Part shown: piece by piece, positions 57,184-64,000 of the stretch | Numbering within the stretch: the first letter of the stretch is position 1 | Layout of the letters: the number at the start of each line of letters is the position of its first letter | NCBI RefSeq assembly: GCF_000308635.1 | Contig: NZ_BAGD01000019.1 | Span: 1-64,000 of the forward strand | Direction of reading: 5' to 3' | DNA length: 64,000 bases | Source of the DNA: Nocardia otitidiscaviarum NBRC 14405 | GTDB taxonomy: Bacteria; Actinomycetota; Actinomycetes; Mycobacteriales; Mycobacteriaceae | Notes under the pieces: model-generated | Databases searched by the model: none | The model's input: the letters and a program-made list of their open reading frames with translations, nothing else | Told to the model about the DNA's origin: nothing | Made by a program: the position numbers and the translations under genes

Positions 57184-59589
57184 TCAGGCGGTCCTGGCGA
57201 ACCTGCGGTCGTCCAGCGCCGGTTCGGCTACTGGTTCGATGGCGTAGGCCAGGATGTCGGCCACATCGGCGACGGGCCGGACGTCCAGGGCCGCCAGCAC
57301 TTCGGCCGGAACCTCGTCCAGATCCGGCTCGTTGCGGGCCGGAATGAAGACGGTCTTCAGGCCCGCGCGCTGGGCCGCCATCAGCTTCTGCTTGACGCCG
57401 CCGATGGGCAGCACCCGGCCGTTGAGGGTGACCTCGCCGGTCATACCGACATCGGCGCGCACCTTGCGGTCCAGGGCCAGCGAGACCAGGGCCGTGACCA
57501 TGGTGACGCCCGCCGACGGGCCGTCCTTCGGCACCGCGCCCGCCGGGAAGTGGATGTGGATATTGCGATCCAGCACCGACGGTTCGATACCGATCTCCTC
57601 CAGGTGGGAGCGCACGTAGGTGAGGGCGATCTGTGCCGACTCCTTCATGACGTCACCCAGCTGGCCGGTGAGAGTGAGCGAACGCTCACCCTCGGCGGCA
57701 TTGGCCTCGATGTAGAGCACGTCGCCGCCCAGGCCGGTGACGGCCAGCCCGGTCGCCACGCCGGGGACCGCGGTGCGTTCCACCGAATCCGGGGTGAAGC
57801 GGGGACGGCCCAGGTAGTCCTTCAGGTTGGGCAGGTCGATGGTCAGCGATGCCCCGTCGGCGTCCTCGTAGCCCAGCGATGGGTCGTAACCCAGTCCAGC
57901 ACTGACGATTTCGACGAAGCCGTGCTGGGACAGCTTGGTCGCTGCCTTGCGCAGTGCCTTCGCGATCAACCGTTCCATCTGCCGCACACCGGCTTCGCGG
58001 GTGTAGTTCGCCGCGATCTCGCGCAGGGCCGCGTCGGTGATCGAGACCTCGTGCGGGGTCAGGGCATTGCGCTCCAACTGCCGCGGGATGAGGAAGTCCC
58101 GGGCGATGGCCACCTTGTCGTCCTCGGTGTAGCCGTCGACCGTGATCAGCTCCATGCGGTCCAGCAGCGGGCCGGGAATGGTCTCCATGACATTCGCGGT
58201 CGCGATGAACAGCACGTCGGACAGGTCCAGATCCAGATCCAGGTAGTGGTCGCGGAAGGTGTGGTTCTGCGCCGGATCCAGCACCTCCAGCAGCGCCGCC
58301 GCCGGATCGCCGCGGAAGTCGGAGCCGACCTTGTCGATCTCGTCCAACAGGACGACCGGGTTCATCGAACCCGCCTCCTTCATGGCGCGCACGATCCGGC
58401 CGGGCAGTGCGCCCACATAGGTGCGGCGGTGACCGCGGATCTCGGCCTCGTCGCGCACCCCGCCCAGGGCGACGCGCACGAACTTGCGGCCCAGCGCCCG
58501 AGCCACGGACTCACCCAGCGAGGTTTTGCCCACGCCGGGCGGTCCGACCAGCACCAGCACCGCGCCGGAACCGCGACCGCCCACGACCTCCAGGCCGCGC
58601 GCGGCCCGCCGGGCACGCACCGCCAGGTACTCGACCATGCGGTCCTTCACCTCGTCCAAGCCGTGGTGGTCGGCGTCCAGTACGGCCCGCGCGGCCGCCA
58701 CATCGGTGCTGTCGGTGGTCTTCTCGTTCCAGGGCAGCTCCAGGACGGTGTCCAGCCAGGTGCGGATCCAGCCCGATTCGGGGCTCTGGTCGCTGGCGCG
58801 CTCCAGGCGGCCCACCTCACGCAGAGCGGCCTCGCGCACGTCTTCGGGCAGGTCGGCGTTCTCCACCCGGGTGCGGTAGTCGTCCGCGCCGTCGGGTTCG
58901 TCCTCGCCCAGCTCCTTGCGAATGGCGTTGAGCTGCTGGCGCAGCAGGAATTCGCGCTGGGTCTTCTCGACGCCCTCGCGCACGTCCTCGCTGATCTTCT
59001 CGCTGACCTCGGTTTCGGCGATATGCGCCTTGGTCCAGGCGATCAGACTGGTCAGACGGGTTGCGGTATCCGGTGTTTCGAGCAATTCGCGTTTCTGCTC
59101 ATTGCTCAGCCACGACGCCCACCCGGCCGCGTCGGCCAGGGCGGACGGATCGGTCAGCTGGTTGACCGCGTCGATGACCTGCCACGCCTCACGACGTTGC
59201 AGCACGGCGACGACCAGCTTCTTGTACTCGTCGGCCAGTTCGGTGGTGCGACCGTCGACGGCGGGCGTCTCGACCTCCTCGGCCTCCACCCACAGCGCCG
59301 CCCCCGGCCCGGTCACGCCGTGTCCGATCTTGGCGCGCCGCTCGGCCTTCAGCACCGCGGCGGGCGCACCCCCACGCATCCGGCCGACCTGTTCGATGGT
59401 CGCGACCACACCGTAGGTGGCGTACCCCTCCTCCAGCCGAGGCGCGAGCAGCACCTGTTCGACCTTGCCGGCCCGCGCGGCATCGATGGCGGCCTGCGCG
59501 GATTCGTCCAGCTCGATCGGCACGACCATGCCGGGCAGCACGATCGGATCGGTCAGGAACAGGACCGGCAGGTTCTGTGCAGTACTCAC
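57184..59589 (-). CDS. lon: ATP-dependent protease Lon
   Basis: An 801-aa complete Lon. N-terminal substrate domain (to about residue 210), coiled-coil region, AAA+ module with Walker A GPPGVGKTS (about 348), VVLLDEIDKVG and IATANVMETIP, and a C-terminal protease domain with Ser692 in PKDGPSAG and the Lys of GGVKQK. It degrades misfolded proteins. GTG 59589 (STAQNLP) is chosen for GGAAGGGG 8 nt upstream, although the frame has 6 more codons. A HAIR operator just upstream suggests HspR heat-shock repression. Confidence 0.95.
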   Translation of the reverse strand: MSTAQNLPVLFLTDPIVLPGMVVPIELDESAQAAIDAARAGKVEQVLLAPRLEEGYATYGVVATIEQVGRMRGGAPAAVLKAERRAKIGHGVTGPGAALWVEAEEVETPAVDGRTTELADEYKKLVVAVLQRREAWQVIDAVNQLTDPSALADAAGWASWLSNEQKRELLETPDTATRLTSLIAWTKAHIAETEVSEKISEDVREGVEKTQREFLLRQQLNAIRKELGEDEPDGADDYRTRVENADLPEDVREAALREVGRLERASDQSPESGWIRTWLDTVLELPWNEKTTDSTDVAAARAVLDADHHGLDEVKDRMVEYLAVRARRAARGLEVVGGRGSGAVLVLVGPPGVGKTSLGESVARALGRKFVRVALGGVRDEAEIRGHRRTYVGALPGRIVRAMKEAGSMNPVVLLDEIDKVGSDFRGDPAAALLEVLDPAQNHTFRDHYLDLDLDLSDVLFIATANVMETIPGPLLDRMELITVDGYTEDDKVAIARDFLIPRQLERNALTPHEVSITDAALREIAANYTREAGVRQMERLIAKALRKAATKLSQHGFVEIVSAGLGYDPSLGYEDADGASLTIDLPNLKDYLGRPRFTPDSVERTAVPGVATGLAVTGLGGDVLYIEANAAEGERSLTLTGQLGDVMKESAQIALTYVRSHLEEIGIEPSVLDRNIHIHFPAGAVPKDGPSAGVTMVTALVSLALDRKVRADVGMTGEVTLNGRVLPIGGVKQKLMAAQRAGLKTVFIPARNEPDLDEVPAEVLAALDVRPVADVADILAYAIEPVAEPALDDRRFARTA

Positions 59590-59607
59590 GTCTTCGACCC
59601 CTTCCAA

Positions 59608-59630
59608 GGTTGAGCGTTACCTACTCAACC
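59608..59630 (-). promoter_or_regulatory. HAIR (HspR-type) operator upstream of lon
   Basis: Reads TTGAG(T)-N7-(G)CTCAA within a GGTTGAG/CTCAACC dyad, 11 of 12 positions of the HAIR core TTGAGT-N7-ACTCAA. It lies 19 bases upstream of the lon GTG. HspR is known to control lon in Streptomyces. 59631-59873 otherwise holds the divergent promoter space, with nothing else recognised. Confidence 0.7.
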
Positions 59631-59873
59631 CGGCACCTCCCGGTCTTGTTCCGACCGACCGGTTCGCCCCTGGCGAACACGGGACGAGCTAGGAGACAGA
59701 CGCCGAGCGCCCGGTCCGCAGCCGGGCAGTCCGATCCCGATCGCTCCGGCCACCGGGGCCGTCGAATCCGCCTGGTCCACCGCACCGATTGTCTGGTTCG
59801 CCCAGCCGAAATGGGGGGATTCGTGGCAGCATGGCTTGGCATCCACGTCCTCCACCGTTCGGGGAGATCGACT

Positions 59874-60224
59874 ATGAGCAACAGTCCCAATACTTCCGGT
59901 GAAGTGGTGTTCGATTACACCGCTTCGGCCGCCTATACCGCTGCTGCCGCCCAGGCTGCCGAGCTGCTGACCGCGGCGTCGGGCGGGGCCGCGCGGGCTG
60001 CCGCGTTCGACCTGTCCGGGTTGGGGGCGCTCGGCGAGGATTTCGCCGTGGCGTGGGCGGCGGCCTGGGGGAATCTGGGGAAGACCGTGGGGACGGCGGC
60101 GGTGCTCACCGATGCCTACGGGCAGGCCGTCAAGGCTTGGGGGGAGGTCATGGCGGCCACGGACGCGCACAATGCCGGAGCGATCGGGGGCGCGGTGGCC
60201 GATACGACGGTGCGAGAGGTGTAG
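59874..60224 (+). CDS. Small Ala-rich helical protein, probable type VII secretion substrate (WXG100/EspC-like)
   Basis: A 116-aa protein with no signal peptide, two long Ala-rich helices and a WG-containing turn (AVAWAAAWGNLGKTVGTA), the general layout of WXG100/EspC-type exported proteins. GGGGAGATCGACT precedes the ATG. It is followed after 2 bases by a larger helical protein. No ESX core components are in the window. Confidence 0.65.
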   Translation: MSNSPNTSGEVVFDYTASAAYTAAAAQAAELLTAASGGAARAAAFDLSGLGALGEDFAVAWAAAWGNLGKTVGTAAVLTDAYGQAVKAWGEVMAATDAHNAGAIGGAVADTTVREV

Positions 60225-60226
60225 TC

Positions 60227-61483
60227 GTGGTCAGGAGCGACGCGGATACCACCACGGTGGTCACCGAGCCCACCATCGTCTCCACGCTGGTCGGACCGCT
60301 GCTGCGACTACGGGCGGCGCTCGGTGACGGGGCGCGGCCGGACGCGGTCACCCTGGCGGCGCTCGGGGCCGTGCCCGCCGCCATTCGGGATTCCGACGAA
60401 CCGCATCGAGTGGGGGCCACCGGACTGGAATCGGCGCGGACGGCCGTGGCGGCGGTGCCCGCCATCACCCGCACGCGCGACGAGGTGTCGGCGCTGGCGG
60501 ACACCTCGACGGGGCTGGGGGCGACCCTGGCCGCCGCCTACGCCACCCGCGACACCGCCGCGGCCGAACTCGATCAGCTCATCGCCGACTTCCGGGCCAA
60601 GGCAACCGTGTTGGCGAACAACGCGCGCTCGCAGGCCGACGCCGACCAGATCGTGGAACTCGCCACCGACTACATCCGCGACGGGGTGCGGGTGGTGCAG
60701 ACCGCCAACGGCGAGATGGACTCGCACACCGCCACCGTCAACGCGCTCGGGCTGGGTGAGCACGCACCCCGGGTCAGCGTGCCCACCGGTTTTCATCCCG
60801 GCGCGCCCACCTGGAACGGCATCGGCGGCACCGGCGGCGGTTACTACGGCACCCCGACATACGGAACCCCGACGCTGACCTACCGCCCCGACACCGCCAC
60901 GACCTCCGATCCCGTACTGGCCGCGCAGCACGCGCTGCAACTGGCACTGATCAACGGCGGAGTGACCCTGGGCTCGAGCCTCATCGACGCGGGCGTCTCG
61001 GTCGGCACCCATCTGATCGACACCGTGGCCGGCGTGATCACCCACGCCATGGACAAGGGCGTGGAGGTGGCGACCACCGGCATCGACGCCCTCGCCACGG
61101 TCGGCACCACCGCCGTCACCCAGGCCGTCAACCCCGCCGCCGCCAACCAGAACAACAACGGCACCGGCACCACGCCCGGCGGCGAACTGTTCCCCGGCCT
61201 GGCACCCGCGGAGCCCGAGATACCCGACGATACACCGGATCTGAGCTTCAACCTCGGCGACGAACCGGTGGAACTCGCCCCGTACCCGACCGCGCCGGAT
61301 ACCGGAAACAGTGTGCCGCAGCAGGATTCGGCCCCCTCGGCGGGACTGCCGGAGGAAGACGCCGGTCCCGGCCCCGGCGGGGTGCTGCCGCCCCCGATCG
61401 TCGCCCAACCCGCACCCCAGGAGGAACGCCCACCCCGGCGCGACGGCCAGCTCGGCGTGACACCGGCGGCCCGCACCAGCTGA
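60227..61483 (+). CDS. Large helical protein, possible ESX-associated exported protein
   Basis: A 418-aa protein. Residues 1-170 are helical (LDQLIADFRAKATVLANNARSQADADQIVELATDYIRDG), 190-215 Gly/Tyr-rich, 230-310 a hydrophobic helical stretch (LINGGVTLGSSLIDAGVSVGTHLIDTVAGVITH) and the last 100 residues Pro/Glu-rich and disordered. The layout recalls EspA- or PPE-like type VII substrates. The GTG start is 2 bases after the previous stop with GAGAGG upstream. Confidence 0.65.
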   Translation: MVRSDADTTTVVTEPTIVSTLVGPLLRLRAALGDGARPDAVTLAALGAVPAAIRDSDEPHRVGATGLESARTAVAAVPAITRTRDEVSALADTSTGLGATLAAAYATRDTAAAELDQLIADFRAKATVLANNARSQADADQIVELATDYIRDGVRVVQTANGEMDSHTATVNALGLGEHAPRVSVPTGFHPGAPTWNGIGGTGGGYYGTPTYGTPTLTYRPDTATTSDPVLAAQHALQLALINGGVTLGSSLIDAGVSVGTHLIDTVAGVITHAMDKGVEVATTGIDALATVGTTAVTQAVNPAAANQNNNGTGTTPGGELFPGLAPAEPEIPDDTPDLSFNLGDEPVELAPYPTAPDTGNSVPQQDSAPSAGLPEEDAGPGPGGVLPPPIVAQPAPQEERPPRRDGQLGVTPAARTS

Positions 61484-61511
61484 ACCGCCCGCGGACCCCA
61501 GGGGGAATCAC

Positions 61512-62732
61512 GTGACCAAGGATCAGACCCCGAACCCATTCGTCCTGGGCGGCGGGACGGGCCTGCCCGCCTACGCCGGAATGCCCGACCTCGCACCGGC
61601 TCCCGCACCCGAACCGGAGCCCGCGAAATCCGAGGAGCCGGAACCGGATTACGGCGGCCCTGCCGCCAGCGTCACCGACAACGGCGACAGCTGGGGGCAA
61701 CCCACCAACGCCCACTACGCGGACCACGACCACGAGGACGGTCCCGCCGCGAGCGTGACCGACCGGGGTGAGAGCTGGAACGTGCCCACCGGCCGCGGGC
61801 GGCACGCCATACCCGACCCCGAGGACGAGGAATTCGTCTACGGCGCACCGAACCGCGCCGTCGATCCCGTGCTCGGAGCCGACACCACCGGCGTGGATCC
61901 GCCCGCGCCGATACCGGCCAAAGTCGCCGCCCACACCGGCAATTGGGATGAATGGCTCGCCGGACCCGCCCGGGGCCGCGGCGCGGAACACCTGCCGCGT
62001 GACACCACCGCGCGCGCCGACGACGAGCAGGACACCACCGACGACGACACCGGCTACTCCGGTTACAGCGCCACCGCGCGCCGCAGCGTCGTCGACCGGA
62101 CCGGCCGCATCAAACCGGTACTCGGCCGACTGACCCCCCGCCGCGACCACGACGACTACGAGGGCACCCGGACGCGCGGCACCCTGGTGGCCGTCGCCAC
62201 GGTGGGCGCCGCCGCCCTGCTGATCGGTGTCATCGTGGCGGTCAACGTGAACCTCGGCGGCACCGCCGACACCGCGGCCGTCACCAGCACGGTCACGCTG
62301 GTGCCCGCCACCACCGACAGCGTCGCGCCCGTACCGGAGAACTATCCGCACGCCACCGCCAACTGCTTCGCCACCCGCACCGAGACCACCGTCGTCGGTG
62401 CGGGACCCGGCGACCCAGCCACCGCGCCCGGCGCGATCCTGGCCTTCGAATGGGCGTACTACGTCGATCGCAATGCCGCCCGCGCCCGCGAACACGTGGC
62501 CGCCGACGCCACCGTGCCCGACGCCGCCACCATCCAGGCCGGAATCGACGAGGTGCCCGACGGCACCCGCTACTGCGTATTCCTCACCCGCGCCGACGCC
62601 GACGGCAACACCTGGCAGGTCGAACTGCACGAGCAGTACCCCACCGATCCCAGCCCGCAGAGGTTCGCGCAGATCGTCACCACCCGCACCGACGGGGAGC
62701 GGGCCCTGATCACCGCCATCTCGAAACGCTGA
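61512..62732 (+). CDS. Single-pass membrane protein of the type VII-like set
   Basis: A 406-aa protein. A long acidic, disordered N-terminal cytosolic region contains two copies of GPAASVTDxGxSW (about residues 49 and 77), followed by a basic stretch, one transmembrane helix (LVAVATVGAAALLIGVIVAVNV, about 235-257) and a C-terminal external domain with two Cys (ANCFATR; TRYCVFL). The GTG start has AGGGGGAATCAC. It probably forms one operon with the two preceding genes. The function is unknown. Confidence 0.75.
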   Translation: MTKDQTPNPFVLGGGTGLPAYAGMPDLAPAPAPEPEPAKSEEPEPDYGGPAASVTDNGDSWGQPTNAHYADHDHEDGPAASVTDRGESWNVPTGRGRHAIPDPEDEEFVYGAPNRAVDPVLGADTTGVDPPAPIPAKVAAHTGNWDEWLAGPARGRGAEHLPRDTTARADDEQDTTDDDTGYSGYSATARRSVVDRTGRIKPVLGRLTPRRDHDDYEGTRTRGTLVAVATVGAAALLIGVIVAVNVNLGGTADTAAVTSTVTLVPATTDSVAPVPENYPHATANCFATRTETTVVGAGPGDPATAPGAILAFEWAYYVDRNAARAREHVAADATVPDAATIQAGIDEVPDGTRYCVFLTRADADGNTWQVELHEQYPTDPSPQRFAQIVTTRTDGERALITAISKR

Positions 62733-62743
62733 CCGGGCGAATC

Positions 62744-63541
62744 TCACTCCCAGACGGCGGTTTCCGGGTCGATGCCGTGCGCACGGGCATTGCTCTCGAC
62801 GATGGCGCGCAGCCAGGCGGCCAGACCGGGCGCCATGGCGTCGTAGTAGGCCGCGAAGCCCGGATCCTCGGTGTAGCCGCGCGCCAGCAGCACATGCATG
62901 GAGTGGGTGCAGTGGAAGTACGCGCACAGGGAATCGCGATGGCGTTCGGCAAGTTCGGCGGCCGCGGCGCTGCCGGGGGCGACGCCCGCGCGGAACGCTT
63001 CGACCAACTCGGCGTGCAGCGCTTCCACGGACGCGACTATGTTTCGCCACTGTTCGGGCGAGCGTTGCGCCGACTGTTCGGCGTACTGCGCCCACTGCGG
63101 CGTATCGCCCCAGCGTTCCCGCGCCTCGCCCACCCAGGCCGGTTTCCAGTCGCCGCCGAATATCGCCACCTGCTCTTCGGGGGAGAGCAGCAGCCCGGAC
63201 TCGCGGGCTTCGATCAGCCGGTCCAGGGCCGTGCTCATGCGCTGTAGTTCGGCAATGCGCTCACGCAGATGATCCCGTTGGCGCAGGAGCGATTCCAGGG
63301 CGTCGTCGGCGTCGGCCTCCAGTAGCGCCGCGATCTCGGTGAGGGGGACGCCGAGCTCCCGGTAGACCAGCACGCGGTGCAGGCGGGCCAGATCGGCGGG
63401 CGTGTAGAGGCGATAGCCGGAACCGCTGCGGTCGGAGGGGCGGACCAGGCCGATGGAATCCCAGTGGTGCAGGGTGCGGACGGTGACGCCGACCAGGGTG
63501 GCGACGGCACCGACCGGGAGAGCCCGCGGGGGTTCGGTCAC
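62744..63541 (-). CDS. MerR family regulator with TipAS domain
   Basis: A 265-aa protein. N-terminal MerR HTH (VGAVATLVGVTVRTLHHWDSIGLVRPSDRSGSGYRLYTPADLARL), a dimerisation coiled coil, then a TipAS antibiotic-recognition domain (PEQVAIFGGDWKPAWVGEARERWGDTPQWAQYAE; SLCAYFHCTHSMHVLLARGYTED). TipAS proteins bind thiopeptide or other drugs and activate promoters with 19-bp spacers. The GTG overlaps the preceding stop (GTGA). Confidence 0.92.
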   Translation of the reverse strand: MTEPPRALPVGAVATLVGVTVRTLHHWDSIGLVRPSDRSGSGYRLYTPADLARLHRVLVYRELGVPLTEIAALLEADADDALESLLRQRDHLRERIAELQRMSTALDRLIEARESGLLLSPEEQVAIFGGDWKPAWVGEARERWGDTPQWAQYAEQSAQRSPEQWRNIVASVEALHAELVEAFRAGVAPGSAAAAELAERHRDSLCAYFHCTHSMHVLLARGYTEDPGFAAYYDAMAPGLAAWLRAIVESNARAHGIDPETAVWE

Positions 63542-64000
63542 TCGGAAGGCCCTTCGATTCCGACGGAGCGCAGATATTCGGCGGATGCGCCGTTCGGATC
63601 GTACGGGCGCGCGGCGGTCATGACGACGCGGGCGCGCTCGGGGGTGACGATCTCGAGTTCGACCGAGTTCCAGGGCATGACGCGCGGTCCCGTGGTGCAG
63701 CCGGGCGACAGCCGCTCACACGCCTGGGCGATCCCGTCGAGCTGCCCGAGCACACAGGAGAACGTGACGCTCTGCACCGGTGCCGCGGCCGGTGGTTCGC
63801 CCGGAACCAAAAGCACGTCCTGGAACATCCAGCGCCGCAGGTGAGTGACCTGCCCGGGCACGGTGAACAGGTCGAAGAAGCCGAGGCCACGCTCCCAGAA
63901 ATCCACCGACGCGGACAGGTCCGAGGTCGGCAGGGTGACGAACATGGGCATGCCGTAGATACCGCGGAACAGTTCCGGCGGCTGGGCGTCCGGACCGGGC
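63538..64000 (-). CDS. Glyoxalase/VOC-fold protein, 5' end off the window
   Basis: A VOC protein (MPMFVTLPTSDLSASVDFWERGLGFFDLF; MPWNSVELEIVTPE). An ATG at 63951 would give 137 aa, but the frame is open to the window edge, and the upstream residues PPELFRGIYG before MPMFVT look conserved, so the real start is probably outside. The stop overlaps the MerR start, so it is translated with the regulator. It may be a drug-binding or detoxifying partner (inference). Confidence 0.8.
   Translation of the reverse strand, partial: PGPDAQPPELFRGIYGMPMFVTLPTSDLSASVDFWERGLGFFDLFTVPGQVTHLRRWMFQDVLLVPGEPPAAAPVQSVTFSCVLGQLDGIAQACERLSPGCTTGPRVMPWNSVELEIVTPERARVVMTAARPYDPNGASAEYLRSVGIEGPSE

Noticed and set aside
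57142..59613. 823-codon plus-strand open frame
   Set aside because: Antisense of lon.

Overview
The window reads as chromosomal DNA of a Nocardia-like actinomycete (order Mycobacteriales). The basis is very high GC, RpoB and succinate dehydrogenase subunits close to mycobacterial ones, type VII-secretion-like genes, and many leaderless starts of the form TANNNT, 6-8 nt, A/GTG. It is mostly tightly packed chromosome. I see no tRNA, rRNA, insertion sequence, prophage or CRISPR array.

Layout. 1-2013 (-) is the N-terminal part of an RNA polymerase beta subunit whose rifampicin pocket and gene context suggest a second, resistance-type copy (rpoB2-like). 2235-9371 (-) is a five-gene operon: SWIM zinc finger, unknown 459-aa protein, VWA protein, MoxR-type AAA ATPase and DUF5682 protein. 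It resembles the yeh-type VWA/MoxR clusters. 9476-21437 holds housekeeping and accessory enzymes: methyltransferase, PYROXD2-like oxidoreductase, LysR, RibD-like, SGNH, a large flippase-like membrane protein, an isochorismatase-fold protein, acyl-CoA ligase, nitronate monooxygenase and a metallo-beta-lactamase-fold enzyme.

21612-25315 (+) is the most unusual locus. A 114-aa protein made mainly of sixteen 5-residue repeats is translationally coupled (ATGA) to a 1120-aa polyketide-synthase-derived protein. In that protein the ketosynthase, acyltransferase and ketoreductase parts have each lost their catalytic residues, yet the reading frame is intact.

25338-36132 includes a ParB-like-fold protein, an S4 RNA-binding protein, an NlpC/P60 peptidoglycan hydrolase under a clear c-di-AMP (ydaO) riboswitch, an AAA ATPase, LysR and GNAT genes, an acyl-CoA dehydrogenase, an alpha/beta hydrolase, and a thiolase-fold protein lacking its catalytic residues. 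36448-40030 is the sdhCAB operon (Sdh1 type), preceded by a 13-codon upstream ORF with a perfect ribosome binding site.

40109-48357 has an XRE/DUF397 pair with divergent small ORFs, an AlkA-like glycosylase, an MBL protein, a fused FAD/Fe-S oxidoreductase and a MazEF-like toxin-antitoxin pair. 48534-53719 has an ABC exporter with a textbook MerR-type promoter, a TetR gene with a perfect 12-bp operator coupled to a membrane protein, a His-rich methyltransferase and an AcuI/YhdH-type reductase. 53786-62732 has a secreted VWA protein, an enoyl-CoA hydratase, a small DUF2154-like protein, Lon with an HspR-type (HAIR) operator, and a three-gene type VII-like set. 62744-64000 (-) is a TipA-type MerR regulator overlapping a glyoxalase-fold gene that runs off the window.

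A recurring theme is enzyme folds that have lost their active sites: the PKS-like, thiolase-like, isochorismatase-like and kinase-like proteins or domains.
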